From Trochalopteron elliotii (taxonomy: Eukaryota > Chordata > Aves > Passeriformes > Leiothrichidae): a stretch of 64,000 nt of DNA. Position numbers and translations under genes: made by a program. Numbering within the stretch: the stretch's first letter is position 1; the number at the start of each line of letters is the position of its first letter. This document shows positions 22,520 to 33,889 of the stretch, piece by piece. Where the stretch lies: contig JANPWX010020113.1 of assembly GCA_024734555.1 (NCBI GenBank), forward strand, positions 43,600 through 107,599, read 5' to 3'. The notes beneath the pieces are model-generated. The model made no database searches. It was not told where the DNA came from and saw nothing but the letters and a program-made list of their open reading frames with translations.

Positions 22520-23315
22520 GTTTCATTGGAAAATTGTGTTGAAGTTGGGCGAATTGCCAACACATACAATCTCACGGAAGTGGATAAATATGTTAATAAT
22601 TTCATCCTGAAGAACTTTCCTGCATTATTAAGTACTGGTGAATTTGTGAAACTCCCCTTTGAACGTCTTGCCTTCGTGCTTTCAAGTAATAGCCTTAAGC
22701 ACTGCACTGAACTTGAACTCTTCAAGGCGGCATGTCGCTGGCTGCGCTATGAGGAACCTCGCATGGAGTACGCTGCAAAGCTCATGAAGAACATCAGGTT
22801 TCCCCTGATGACACCCCAGGATCTTATTAACTATGTTCAGACGGTGGACTTCATGAGAACTGACAACACCTGTGTCAACCTGCTTCTGGAAGCCAGCAAT
22901 TACCAAATGATGCCGTACATGCAGCCGGTGATGCAGTCGGAGCGGACGGCCATCCGCTCGGACAGCACGCACCTGGTGACCCTGGGGGGAGTGCTCAGGC
23001 AGCAGCTGGTGGTCAGCAAGGAGTTACGGATGTACGACGAGAAGGCCCACGAGTGGAAATCCTTGGCTCCCATGGATGCGCCGAGGTACCAGCATGGCAT
23101 CGCCGTGATCGGGAACTTCCTGTATGTGGTGGGGGGCCAGAGCAATTACGACACCAAGGGAAAGACGGCGGTTGACACGGTCTTCAGGTTTGATCCTCGC
23201 TACAACAAGTGGATGCAAGTGGCATCTTTAAATGAGAAACGAACCTTCTTCCACCTAAGTGCCCTCAAAGGACATTTGTATGCAGTTGGAGGTCGGAATG
23301 CAGCGGGTGAGCTAG
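22520..23315 (+). CDS. KLHL13: KLHL13 exon: BACK domain and first Kelch repeats
   Basis: The acceptor ends TTAATAG at 22519; the donor is CTAG/GTGAGT at 23316. It is 796 bases, 265 codons plus one base (residues 158-422). It starts [18 protein letters not shown], the BACK domain that follows BTB in KLHL proteins. Then come the substrate-binding Kelch blades, with double-glycine strands at [19 protein letters not shown] and [11 protein letters not shown] and the conserved W of KWMQV. The 3' half is more GC-rich than its surroundings, as expected of a conserved coding exon. Reading past the donor adds a short unrelated tail and a stop at 23350, so the splice decides the end. Confidence 0.96.
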
Positions 23316-23987
23316 GTGAGTCCTGGAGCCAGCCCCATGCCTTTTGTTGAGCCTGGAAATACCCTGCTGCCCAGGGAATGGGTGGAGAGAAACAAGCTTT
23401 CTGGAAATACTGCAAATGCAGAGAGAAATTTGTCTGGATACTATTAAAAATTAATTTTAGAAGGGATCCCACAAAAAAAAATTCCAAATACGTATGTCTT
23501 GTGTATTGATGCATAATATCCAATGTCTTGGCCTTTACCACGAAACATGAAGTAAGCATGTATGTCTGCCTGTGTAAGTGTGGGGGAATATAAATGCAGT
23601 TTTAAAAAGAAAAAAAATCATTATTTCAGCTGAGAAACAAAATCCATTCCTAAGGGATACATGGCTCTAGCTGAAACTCGCTGTTGAATGAACATTACAT
23701 TTTAAAAGACACAAATTTTCTGGAATAGTATTTGAAATGCCAAGGGGTTTTTTGATGTGTTTTTTTGTTGTTATTGTTTTAGTCTAATGACTGTGATTTG
23801 TTTCACTCACAGATTAGTGAGATTCAGATATTCTGATGTTCTGGGCTTTTTAATTATTAAAAATGTTATATTTCACCTATGATCTTGTGAGTACGCAGGT
23901 AACTTATTTGTACGAATGACCGAATGACTTGTTCCTGGTGCCTCTTCTTTTTTCCCCCCTTGCAAATGACATTTAATTTAGCATGAC

Positions 23988-24113
23988 CAAAAAAAAACCC
24001 TAACCCAAACAAAAAAAGCAACCAAAAAAAACCCCACAAAAACCCCTCAAAAAATACACAAAAACAAACAAAAAACCCCAAACAAAAAAAAAACAAGAAA
24101 CCCCCCCCCCCCA
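23988..24113. repeat. A/C-rich low-complexity tract
   Basis: Irregular runs of A alternate with CCC/CCCC (AAACCCC-like) and end in a run of 12 C at 24102-24113. It includes one CCCTAACCC but no regular telomeric repeat. Such tracts are prone to sequencing and assembly error. Confidence 0.85.
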
Positions 24114-27100
24114 TCAGTTTCCAGGAAACAATACAGAAACAAAGAATAAATACATGGTAAGTTTTAATTTAACAAAAATCTGCAGAGGACGACCCCTATT
24201 AATCCACTGCATTGTGCAAAGCCATAATGGTTAGCATTTAGTCAAGTCTGGGATAGGAGACTCAACTGTAAATTTGTCTGTACTTTAAAATTGAAATGTC
24301 ACAGAGATTATGCTTGGAAGTTTAGCGTAGTATTATATCTAAACCAGGTGTATCATCTCATCATTTAGTTTGCTGCTTTCAGCCCAATGCTCAACTGTGC
24401 CTTGTCCCTCTGTGGCTTCTACCTCTTGCTACTAAGATTTGCTTTTCAGAAATGCATAGATATCAGTAAGTGCAGTGAGAAACATTTTTAATTGAAAGAA
24501 TACAAAACTTGATTTTTACTGCAAGATCTGTGACTTCTTAAAATTACTGCATCTCGGTTATTCACATACACAGGTTTAATTCATTGTCATGTTGCAAATT
24601 TTCATAGGAAACATACAGTACACTGCTTCCACCATACAAAAGTGGCCTGGCTTTGCTAGAAATTTAAAATCCATTCCAATGTTTGATGAAATGGGACATT
24701 TAAAAATGCCTCCTCTTCCAAAAAGATGGGAAACTGCTTAGCAATAACTTGTTTTCCCTAGACAGCCATTTTCTGATGCAGATCCTGAGGTTTTCAGAAT
24801 TTGTTACTACGTATCACTTTATTTCCCTGAAAATACATCCTAAACAATTTCAATATCCTCTAAAAGACTAAATGTACAAACTAACATCATGTATTGATCT
24901 TTGAGTATCAGAAAACCTGATATATAGCTTCAGTGAGCTATTCTCTAACTGTATGAATTAATAGCAGATAATCAGATTGCTGACCTTGTGCACTGTAAAA
25001 TCTGAACAGAGTAGGGTTATAAAAATGTCAGTGAAAAAGTTGCAAGTCTGACAAAATCAATATGAAATAATATTGTCAGTAAGCCAGTGCAACCTGTGTG
25101 AAGGAGGCTTTGAGTGCAGCGTTACCTTAAATTAGATCAAGCAGTATCATTCTGCTGACATCAACTCTTCTGCTTTCTTTAATTAAAATTCAAAATTTAT
25201 CACCTGTCTAAAATTCTTTTATAAAGATATCATTAAAATGCTGTAGCAATTTCCACACAGACCTGAAAAATGCCACTGGATTAGTCTGTGGGAAGAGCAC
25301 TCTAAATGCTAAATATTGTAGCTGTCTGATGCTTTGATTTGGGGCTTCAGGTTTTTTCCTTGTTAATTGTGAGGTGAGTCATTTTTTATTTTCATATTTC
25401 TTTCATAAACCTTGACAACTGGAAGATGCAATCCAGCTTAAATTTCATATTCTGTTCAGAAGAGAAAAACTCTCAGGCTTTTCATAGAAGAGAAGGTCAA
25501 ATGTGTGTTGGACAGATATTAAAGAAGTTGCCCTTGGGTTCAAACTAATTTCAGTCTGTTGTTAGAGAGGAAAAATTCCCAAATCCTGAATTGAGCTTTC
25601 TGGAAGATCAGCTCTTATGGAAAAGGGCCAAAGGATTAAAGTTACTAAAATGAATTTTTTTTTTCCTGACATTCACAGGAATAAAAATTATACTTTTTGA
25701 GGCTTTCTATCAAACCTTTTCAAAACAGTTTTCAGATGTTTCATCTTCTGAGAACTTTGTAAATGCCACTTTCTACATCTGTGATACTTCCTTTAGTGTA
25801 ATAATGAGCTGCTGTTTTACCAGCACATGCCACTGACAAAAGTTTGGTTCACTGGACAGGATGAGTGAATTTCCATGTAGGTGGTACATGTGTTGGAATG
25901 TCGTAAATGTATCCTTTAAATGTCCTGAATTATGATATTATGATTTAGATTTTTCAACCCTGTGAAAGCTTAGGGCTGTGCAGAATTAAGCACCACTCCT
26001 GGAAGGATTGTAGATAATTCTGGTTAGTTCCCTTTAAATGTCAAGGCAGGCACCTGCCAGAAGTATTCCCAGAAGACAGGAGAACAGCACTTGGGCACAG
26101 GGAGGAGCCCAGCCTGGAGAAGGCAGGCGTGCAAAAAACAAGACTTTTTGAAAAAGAAACAAAGGGAAAACCAGGTGTGGCTCACAAAGACACTTGTGAA
26201 GCACAGCACATTGGCAGATTCCAGCTGAACAATGGCGTCTATTTTCTCTTCTGACAAGTAGATTTTTGTAGCTCATTGTAAGAGTTCAGTTGTGGTGCTT
26301 GATAATGGCAGAAGCTGTGTGTAAGTACTAGAAAACTTGTGCATTTAAGTCTTTTCCAGATACTTCAGGCTCTGCTGTTGATAGGCTTGAGTAGAGTTTG
26401 GGGTTTTTATATATGGGCTTTTCCTAAGCACTTTAGGGGATGTTGGGTTGTGACTAAACCATAGATTCATTCATCACGCTGCAATAGACAGAAAGAGAAA
26501 AGCGCCAGGCCAGTTACCTGTTCTTTTGACCCTCTGCCCATCAAGTTGGAAGGTATTTATTTTCCAGATGCCCTCTATGCTGTTGAACCCTCCTTGTTTA
26601 TGTAAAAACTTCCCCTGTGTGTGTGTACATATATATGTATGTATGTATATAAAGATATAGCTAATGTATTTTAAATGTTGTTGATTGATATGCACCAGTA
26701 CCCAGTTGGGCTGTTTACTATCAGAGTAGTATTGTGAATATCAGAGCAGAGTGTGAACTAGAGGACCTCTTGTGCAGAGGCTTATTTTGGAGTGGCTCCT
26801 TGGTATGCTAGGACAAAATTAGTCAGGACTATTTAACCAAGTCAGCTTGGAGTTGTACAGGAACAAGCTGTGTTATAGAAATAATATAATGAAATTAAGA
26901 GCTGGGTTTTGGGACATCACAGAGTTGCTAAGTGCTGCTGTAACAGACCTCAAGACACTTTAGAAGCTACTGACAGAGAAAGGTTAAATATCTGTATACT
27001 CCTCAAATAGCATCACAGATGGCACTATAAAATGAGTGCAGGCTGAACATCCCTTGGGACTGCCAAAACTTTGTCTTTTTGAGATTGCTTAATTCTATTA

Positions 27101-30099
27101 AAATGAGACATGTCTTCCCTGGATTATGGTAATGAACACATCAGAAGTTCTACTGTTAAGCATAAAGCCTGCTCTGAATCATTCATGGTGTTGGAAGAAT
27201 GACTCCATCACTCTCACTTAGGTGCATTAAAGTAGCAGTTTTAGAGTGTTTTGTGAACTCTGCTCTGTCTGGAGATTTTCTAGAGATGTCTCTCTTAAAT
27301 TATGGGCACCTTTAATAGCTGGAATTTTTAATTTTTTTTTTCTTTTCAGTGCAGAGGAATATCTTGCTAAAAGAGAGAATTTGAATGACCTTGCAAGGTA
27401 ACAAGGAAGCAAGTATATGGATCAATCTAACAGAAGAGTAGGGTTTTTCAGATGGAAAGTGATTAGCTTTGTTTTAGAGCACAGTGGATGTGAGATTTGA
27501 GTTGGAATAGTTTGTCTGAAATAGTGTCAAACAGTACTTTAGCTGTCCTAGGAACGTTTGAGACATTTTTGAAGCCACATCAGAAAGTGACAGGTCTTGG
27601 ACTCAGCATCATCCTTTCTCAGATAAATAATATCTTTACAACATAGTGATAGTGATGGTGGTAATGGGTACCCATTCTGCATGTTTTGTCTTCTCTTTCT
27701 ACAGGGATATTTTGGCTATGACTTCTCTCTTAAATCCAGTTTGTAGTGCAGAGTGAGATAAAACTGTCCAGCGTTGAATGTCACATTCATCTGAGTGCTG
27801 CTGGCTCTGCAGTTGCTTTGCACATCCTCTGCTCTTCCTGTCCTTGGAGTGTGTTAGAAATACAAGTTCCTCACCTCAGTGCAGACTGGAAGCACTTTGG
27901 GAAGGGGGATGCAGTTGTTGTGGAAGCAGTAGAGTGATGGTTTTGGCACAGAGAGCAGCGAACGGCGGGTTGGAAGGGGCTGCTCTAGGGGTGGAACTGG
28001 GACAGCTATAATTGCTTGCGCATCAAATCTGTTTCTTTCTGGTTTTGAAATTTCTGCACATCTTTGCTTCTGATTGCTAAATAGAGCAGAGTGGAAAGGA
28101 GCTTTCCTTTTAAAAAAAGAGTATTGGAATGGATGAATATGTTTACAAGAGCCAGCATGGGTTTATTTGGGGATTGGGCAAAACCTGCATGTGATGTCAA
28201 TGTGGCACTGCACAGAAACACAACTCACAGATTTAATTTTAGGTGTCATTTGTGGAATCAGTTCTTTGTGCCTATACCTTTCTTTGGGCAAGAGAGTGTC
28301 TCCAGCATCACTGTATTTATGGCTAAGTCCTTGATGGGATACAGAAGGCCTTCAGCATATCGAATGGAAAAGAATACAATTTTTTTAAAGAGGAGATTTC
28401 TGTCTTTATTAAGAAAACCCAACCAACCAAGGCAGATCTCTTAGAGTAGACTTGGGAACTTGCCCATATATTGGGCAGATTTTTAAAATCAAAAATTTGG
28501 TACATCACCAGTACTGCAGACACACATGACTTCAGTTACTTTGTATTGGTTTGTTATTATTTTGTCCATCTTACACATCCCTGAGAAGGCAGAACTGGGA
28601 GTCCTTGTGCAAGGCACTCACCGAACCAGATGCATTTCAAGATTTCATTACTGTTTTGAAACAGTTTCAAGAATATGAAATTAATAATTTTATACATGCA
28701 AATCAACATATACAATTTGTTTAGAAGAAAGCAGAAATTTAGTGTGTTTTGCCTTATATCATGAACTTAATGTTCTGGACTGGCACTTTTCTACATTTCA
28801 TAAATTTGAAGTTCAGCTCCTGGGTGGGGAAAAGCTGAAGCAAATCCAGTGTGTTGTAACAATTTAACAATTCTTAAATGCAAAATAGATTTTTTTTATT
28901 TTTCACTTCTAGCCTTAGATGATGTTGAACTGGCAGTCAAACAGTATTTCTAACTTCTATTTTCAGTGCATGTACTTGAGACACTAATTGCATGGAATTA
29001 TGCATTATCATCCCGTTTTGCAACAATAAAGAGGTTATGCAGCAACTAAAAGAGAATTCAGAAGGTCACTCTAATGTGCTCTATACTAATGTTTTAATGA
29101 CTAGGGATTTATTTTTGTAGTCTGAGACCATAGCTATACTCTTCAAAAATGATCCAAAGGATCTTTTTAAAATAGCTTTGGAGTTAAGGTGAGGTGCCTT
29201 ATATTCACTTTGTGAGTGTTACTGTCTGGTGTTCTTTACTGGCCTGGTCTATAATTCTGTAATTAGGCTTAAACTAGCACTAACTAGATTCTGCCTTTAT
29301 AATGGCAAGTTTCTCAGATTCTAAGGGTATTTTCACTCTCGGTTGATGCGTAATCCTGCACTGTTAAGTCACCATCACTGATTCCATAGAGCTGACTCAG
29401 ATTTTCTACCCTTGATTCAATAAAAACCTTGTTCTAGAACAAGTAAAATGCCACTTTTTAAAGACAAATTCGATTTTTCTATGTATAGTTCATAAACATC
29501 CAACAGAGATTAAGCAGTCTTTAATTATTTAAAATGAGATTTATTTGTCTTTAAGATAACTTAATTATTGGCAATTGCTCTGTGCATCATAAAGTCACTA
29601 TATTATGGGGGTTTTGAGGATCTTGTGCCCCTCTGATCATACTGTAGTATTCAAGCTGCCAATACCTAGAGCTTGCTCCGTTATTGAATCTGCCTTCTAT
29701 TTGTATTCCCTGTGCTTGTTGCACGCCCTTTTCCTGCAACCTGCATCTTTCCCATCTTATGTCGAAGAGAGGTTTCCTTCTCAGGAATCCATTCTGCACT
29801 GACTCCTGGGCACTGGGTTTCTTCTTAACTTGGTACTGTCCTCTGTGATTTCTGATCTGATAAAACCCTTGATCATTTTAACATTCCAACTCTCAGAGAA
29901 ACCTGCACAAATGGAGTTGTACATCAACACAGGCACTGCTTATCTCCTTTCCAGATTCAGGGATGTTTCTTTTTTGTTTGTTTTTTTAAGCTTACTTTTG
30001 TAAATTGATGTAGGGACTTGCATATGCTGTGCTGTATGTTGCTGTACAAATCCTTAATAAAACACTGCAATACAATAGAAAATTAGTCAGCAAGGGACA

Positions 30100-30252
30100 G
30101 AGTGTTCTCTCAGCAAGTTTGCTGATGGTACAACCCAGCTGGACACAATCCTATGCAACCTGTTCTTGGTGAGCCTGCTTTAGCAGAGGAGTTGGACTAG
30201 ATGATTTCCAGAGGCCCTTTCCAACCCCATCTGTTCTGTGTTTCTGTGATAG
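30100..30252 (+). mobile_element. CR1 LINE fragment, internally deleted
   Basis: CTCAGCAAGTTTGCTGATG resembles the end of the CR1 reverse-transcriptase frame. It is followed directly by the 3'-end landmarks GTTGGACTAGATGATTTCC, CCTTTCCAACCCC and TTCTGTGTTTCTGTGA. The usual sequence between these blocks is shortened. It ends about 150 bases before the next KLHL13 exon. Confidence 0.75.
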
Positions 30253-30399
30253 TGCTCAATAATTCCCTTGAGACTCCCTCAGCTGAACAGTGTTACTTGT
30301 TGGCACTTCCTCTGTGAATGTTTCTGCCACTGCGCTGACTTCAGCACCAAACTGCCATGCTGGTTTCAACACTTTTATGCTCTCATTTGTCTCCAACAG

Positions 30400-30513
30400 C
30401 CACTGTGGAATGTTATAACCCCAGAATGAACGAGTGGAGCTACGTGGCAAAAATGAATGAACCCCACTATGGTCACGCTGGAACCGTGTATGGGGGGTTA
30501 ATGTATATTTCAG
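30400..30513 (+). CDS. KLHL13: KLHL13 exon: one Kelch repeat
   Basis: The acceptor is CTCCAACAG at 30391-30399; the donor is TCAG/GTAAAT at 30514. It is 114 bases: two bases finish an Ala codon, then 37 codons starting [15 protein letters not shown], then one base of the next Gly codon. It encodes most of one Kelch blade (Y-N-P...W, then G-H-A-G-T-V-Y-G-G). It is too short to stand out as an open frame but matches the family exactly where a blade is needed between the flanking exons. Confidence 0.95.
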
Positions 30514-32092
30514 GTAAATCATGCCTGTGAGATCATCTCTGTGAAACAATTACTTATCTAACTTTTTCTGTTTCAGCAGCAGACAGTACAAATTAGTCTG
30601 TGGTTGCAGTAGGATTACCATGGTATCAGTAGTGATGCAATCTCATATGAAGCCAGTCAAACAGCACATACGCTGCAGGCTCTGACAAAATTATTGTAGA
30701 CAATATTATGCTTAGTAATTGAATAGCTCTGAATTCCAAAGCAGTTACTCACTTTACCAATCAGAATAGTTTTTATATATGTGTAGCCACATATATAAAC
30801 TTATATAGCAATATAATTAAATATAATATTGTTATAATATATAATTATAATTGTCTATAACAGTATTAAATAAGTATAACATATATTATGATATAATATA
30901 GCAATGTAATTAAACACACCCTCCCTATAAACTTTGGAATGCATTGGAAATTTTATTGCTTTAAAGAACAACATTTGCCTTCATTGAGGTAATAGAAAGG
31001 GCTAAGTTCTCATGTTAATCATATTGTATAAGTGTTATCTGTACTTTTCACTGTTTTTTTTATTTGGAATATGCTCAGTCCTGTATGTCACTCAGGTTGT
31101 AGTTTCATTACATTATTTTTTCCAAATGGGTTGTCTGAAAATCTGCTATTAGCTTAATTTTTAAAGAAGATTCAATCTGACAGTGATCATTGTAGAGATC
31201 ACAGGCCTATATTCTCCTACTGAAATTTTAAAGGATATCCTCTTAAGAACTAAGCTGAAATTCAGGGCAGGAGGTGGGACAAGGTTGCTTAGCTGACAAG
31301 AACTGATGGGGAGATGTGCTGGAGCAGCTTGATTTAAGGGCCCTTGTGCCAGTAGACTAGGAGGAATTTGCTTTAGAATTCACTGTAAGGTACAGGTGTT
31401 TCTTTTTCTGTGAGCAATTCCATTGAGCTCATAATTGCTGTGCTGTTGTCAGTTGTGTTTTGCCCATTTTGCTTGTTTTACTGCAGGTGGCAAAAGCATA
31501 TGCTGTCTGCTGTGTTTTTTTTCATGTAGATCCCACAGATTTTTCTTTTCCTTTTGTCCTGAAGCCTCTCCAAATGCTTTTGCAGGGAGCTATGGAGAAG
31601 GTAAATGTAGAGGGAACCATAGGTAACTATTACCTGAAGAATGTTTGAAATCTGTGTCCTCTCTCTATTCACTTGAAGTTGATGAAAAAAGTTTTCTGAT
31701 GAAAATTCTACTATGTGATACTTAAAACACAGTGGCATAGCATCAAAATTTGAAAGGGAAATGGATTCTTGATGGTGAGAAACAAAACTAGCAAACTGAA
31801 TGAACGTAAGCAAAGAAATAATTTTGCAAAATAGAAGCATAGGTCACAGATTTTTGTTTTTTTAATCTGCCAGTATCAATTGTGTAATGAGGTGCAGTGT
31901 GAGACATGCCTTCTGTCCATATTCTCATTTAAAGGAACAAATGTTGTTTGAAATGGAGTACTTCTGTGATAGTAATCTAAGCTAGAGTGAAGAAGTTTTA
32001 AGGAAGATGGGATTCTTTCAGTAAAATGTATTTTTTGTTATTTAATGCTTATTAGTGTGAGCACTACTCTAACATGTGTCTTGTTTCTTTAG
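30514..32092 (+). other. KLHL13: Last KLHL13 intron
   Basis: About 1.6 kb, phase 1, GTAAAT donor and TTCTTTAG acceptor. Bases 30770-30910 are extremely AT-rich (TATATA/ATAATATA tracts). No mobile element with clear ends was recognised. Confidence 0.85.
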
Positions 32093-32580
32093 GGGGAATT
32101 ACCCATGATACTTTCCAAAAAGAACTCATGTGTTTTGACCCTGACACAGACAAATGGACTCAGAAAGCTCCAATGACAACAGTCAGAGGTCTGCATTGCA
32201 TGTGTACTGTAGGAGACAAGCTGTATGTCATTGGTGGAAATCACTTTAGAGGAACAAGTGATTATGATGATGTTCTAAGCTGTGAATATTACTCGCCAGC
32301 TCTAGACCAGTGGACTCCAATTGCCGCCATGTTACGTGGGCAAAGTGATGTTGGGGTTGCTGTCTTTGAAAATAAAATCTATGTTGTTGGAGGATATTCT
32401 TGGAATAACCGGTGTATGGTGGAAATAGTTCAGAAGTATGATCCAGAAAAAGATGAGTGGCATAAAGTATTTGACCTCCCAGAATCTCTTGGTGGCATTC
32501 GAGCCTGCACTCTCACCGTTTTCCCTCCGGAAGACAATACAGGGTCACCGTCTAGAGAGTCTCCTCTTTCAGCACCTTAG
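32093..32580 (+). CDS. KLHL13: KLHL13 terminal coding exon: last Kelch repeats and stop
   Basis: The acceptor is TTTCTTTAG ending at 32092. Two bases complete the Gly codon, then 161 codons and a TAG stop at 32578-32580. It encodes the last Kelch blades, with G-G-I-T-H-D, Y-V-I-G-G-N and Y-V-V-G-G-Y-S-W motifs, then a short tail ending SRESPLSAP. The C-terminus is where expected for KLHL13/KLHL9. There are no frameshifts or internal stops, so the visible gene looks functional. Confidence 0.97.
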
Positions 32581-32764
32581 AACCATCCCTTGACTCACGA
32601 TGTTGTAGTAACACCTCTGCACTGCATCATGGAGTCTATTATTTTTCTTCAGTAGTTTCTGTTAGGCTTAGCCTACAGCATTTCATATAATTACTGGAAA
32701 AAAGAAAAGATTTGGCATTATTTGTGCTGTTTCTTTGGCCTAGAATGTCTCTCAAGTGGTTAAC

Positions 32765-32770
32765 AATAAA
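32765..32770 (+). terminator. Candidate proximal polyadenylation signal
   Basis: AATAAA 185 bases after the KLHL13 stop codon. The downstream sequence has TG-rich elements near 32853-32868. A site at 33884-33889 is the distal alternative. Confidence 0.5.
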
Positions 32771-32999
32771 AGATGTACTCGCCTGAGCCAAATGTTTAAC
32801 AAATGAGAGGGTATTGTCTATAAAATGTATGAACTAGGTACATTATTAATATTGTATGTTGGGTGTGAAGTACCTTATAGCTTACATTTGGGAGCCCAGT
32901 GAGTCAAATTTGCATTGAACATGTCACTAAATTTCATGTTGAAATCCTTTTTCCTTTCAGTTTTGACTGCAGATTACAAGGGTAGGTAGATCACATCAA

Positions 33000-33270
33000 T
33001 TCTCCAGGCAGCAACTGAGAACGAGAGGACAGTCTCAGGCTGCGCCAAGGGAAATATAGGTTGGATATTAGGAAGAAGTTTTTCACGGAAAGAGTGATTA
33101 AATACTGGAATAGTCTGCCTGGGGAGGTGGTGGAGTCACCATCCCTGGATGTGTTTAAAAAAAGACTGCATGTGGCACTCGGTGCCATGGTTTAGTTGAG
33201 GTGTTAGGGCTGGGTTGGACTCGATGATCTTGAAGGTCTCTTCCAACCTACACATTCTGTGATTCTGTAA
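33000..33270 (+). mobile_element. CR1 LINE 3'-end fragment, sense, in the putative KLHL13 3' UTR
   Basis: Landmarks are GGTTGGATATTAGGAAGAAG, TTTTTCACGGAAAGAGTG, TCCCTGGATGTGTTTAAA, GGTTGGACTCGATGATCTTG and CTTCCAACCTACACATTCTG. It ends in the typical ATTCTGTGATTCTGTAA short repeat. It is a well-preserved 5'-truncated copy. Confidence 0.95.
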
Positions 33271-33883
33271 TGTGAACTGTCTGAAGGTTGCCAAGGGGCC
33301 TGAGCTTCCTCCCTCTTTACACAGAGTATTTTTGACATATCTGTTTACCTACCTGCCTTTGTGGGTGCTTTCAGAGCATATGAAGTTTCTTAGGCAGAGG
33401 AAAGAAATAAAATAATTTTTAAATATTAGCACTGTACAGGAGCAGACCTTGTAGAGGCCAGGAGTTTTTTATAACATATATCAAGTGTTTTTCCTGAGTC
33501 AGTTGAATGATGCTTCAAACAAAACATCCTAAACATGTTTGTGTTTTTTTATTTGGTTTTTTTTCAGAAATTGGCTTCTGCTTGCATGGGAGCACACACT
33601 ATTAACAAACGGGAACTCAGTGCAGTTGTGTATTCTGTTGTATGGCTGTACTGAATATGGGTAGTTAAGGGCTAGAAACAGTAACTTAAGGCACTGAATT
33701 TGACCGAATGGTTCCATCCGATCAAATTTAATCTAACTTTTCTCCTTTGCTGTTAAGATAACTTGCATAAGGTGTCCTCTGTATAGTCTCAGTTAATAAG
33801 GTTATTTAGCACAAAGTGCAGCTTCAGTGAGAGCTGCTTTTGCTCAGTGAACCTGGACTACCACATTTTACCTTCTTTTGTTC

Positions 33884-33889
33884 AATAAA
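33884..33889 (+). terminator. Candidate distal polyadenylation signal
   Basis: AATAAA in TTCAATAAAACTTTT, 1.3 kb after the stop codon. It is the stronger-looking context, but its use is not shown. Confidence 0.45.

Larger units (their letters stand above)
23316..30399 (+). other. KLHL13: KLHL13 intron between the BACK/Kelch exon and the small Kelch exon
   Basis: About 7.1 kb, phase 1, GTGAGT donor and CTCCAACAG acceptor. It contains an A/C-rich low-complexity tract (23988-24113), a GT/TA-rich stretch near 26617-26652 and a CR1 fragment near its end. I recognised no other element. Open frames such as 28091-28444 look spurious. Confidence 0.85.
12871..33889 (+). other. KLHL13: KLHL13 gene span visible in the window (5' end missing)
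   Basis: Six coding exons join in frame with GT-AG introns: 12871-13012, 14218-14350, 14601-14797, 22520-23315, 30400-30513 and 32093-32580. They encode 622 residues ordered as N-terminal tail, BTB, BACK and Kelch propeller. The human protein is about 655 residues, so roughly 30 N-terminal residues come from an upstream exon not found here. KLHL13 is a known substrate adaptor of the CUL3 ubiquitin ligase, acting with KLHL9 on Aurora B in mitosis. KLHL9 is very similar but, as known in mammals, intronless; the intron-rich structure and the N-terminal SLVEEED tail favour KLHL13. The 3' end is placed at the second of two candidate polyadenylation signals. Confidence 0.93.
32581..33889 (+). other. 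KLHL13: KLHL13 3' untranslated region (extent uncertain)
   Basis: After the stop, AATAAA motifs occur at 32765-32770 (inside AACAATAAAAGA) and at 33884-33889 (inside TTCAATAAAACTTTT). Either could end the mRNA. The longer form would carry a CR1 fragment (33000-33270) in its 3' UTR. Cleavage sites cannot be told from sequence alone. Confidence 0.55.

Noticed and set aside
23988..24113. Interstitial telomere repeat
   Set aside because: Only one CCCTAACCC occurs. The rest is irregular A/C low-complexity sequence.
12871..32580. Calling the gene KLHL9
   Set aside because: KLHL9 is nearly identical in the Kelch domain, but the known mammalian gene is an intronless copy. The multi-exon structure and the N-terminal tail fit KLHL13.
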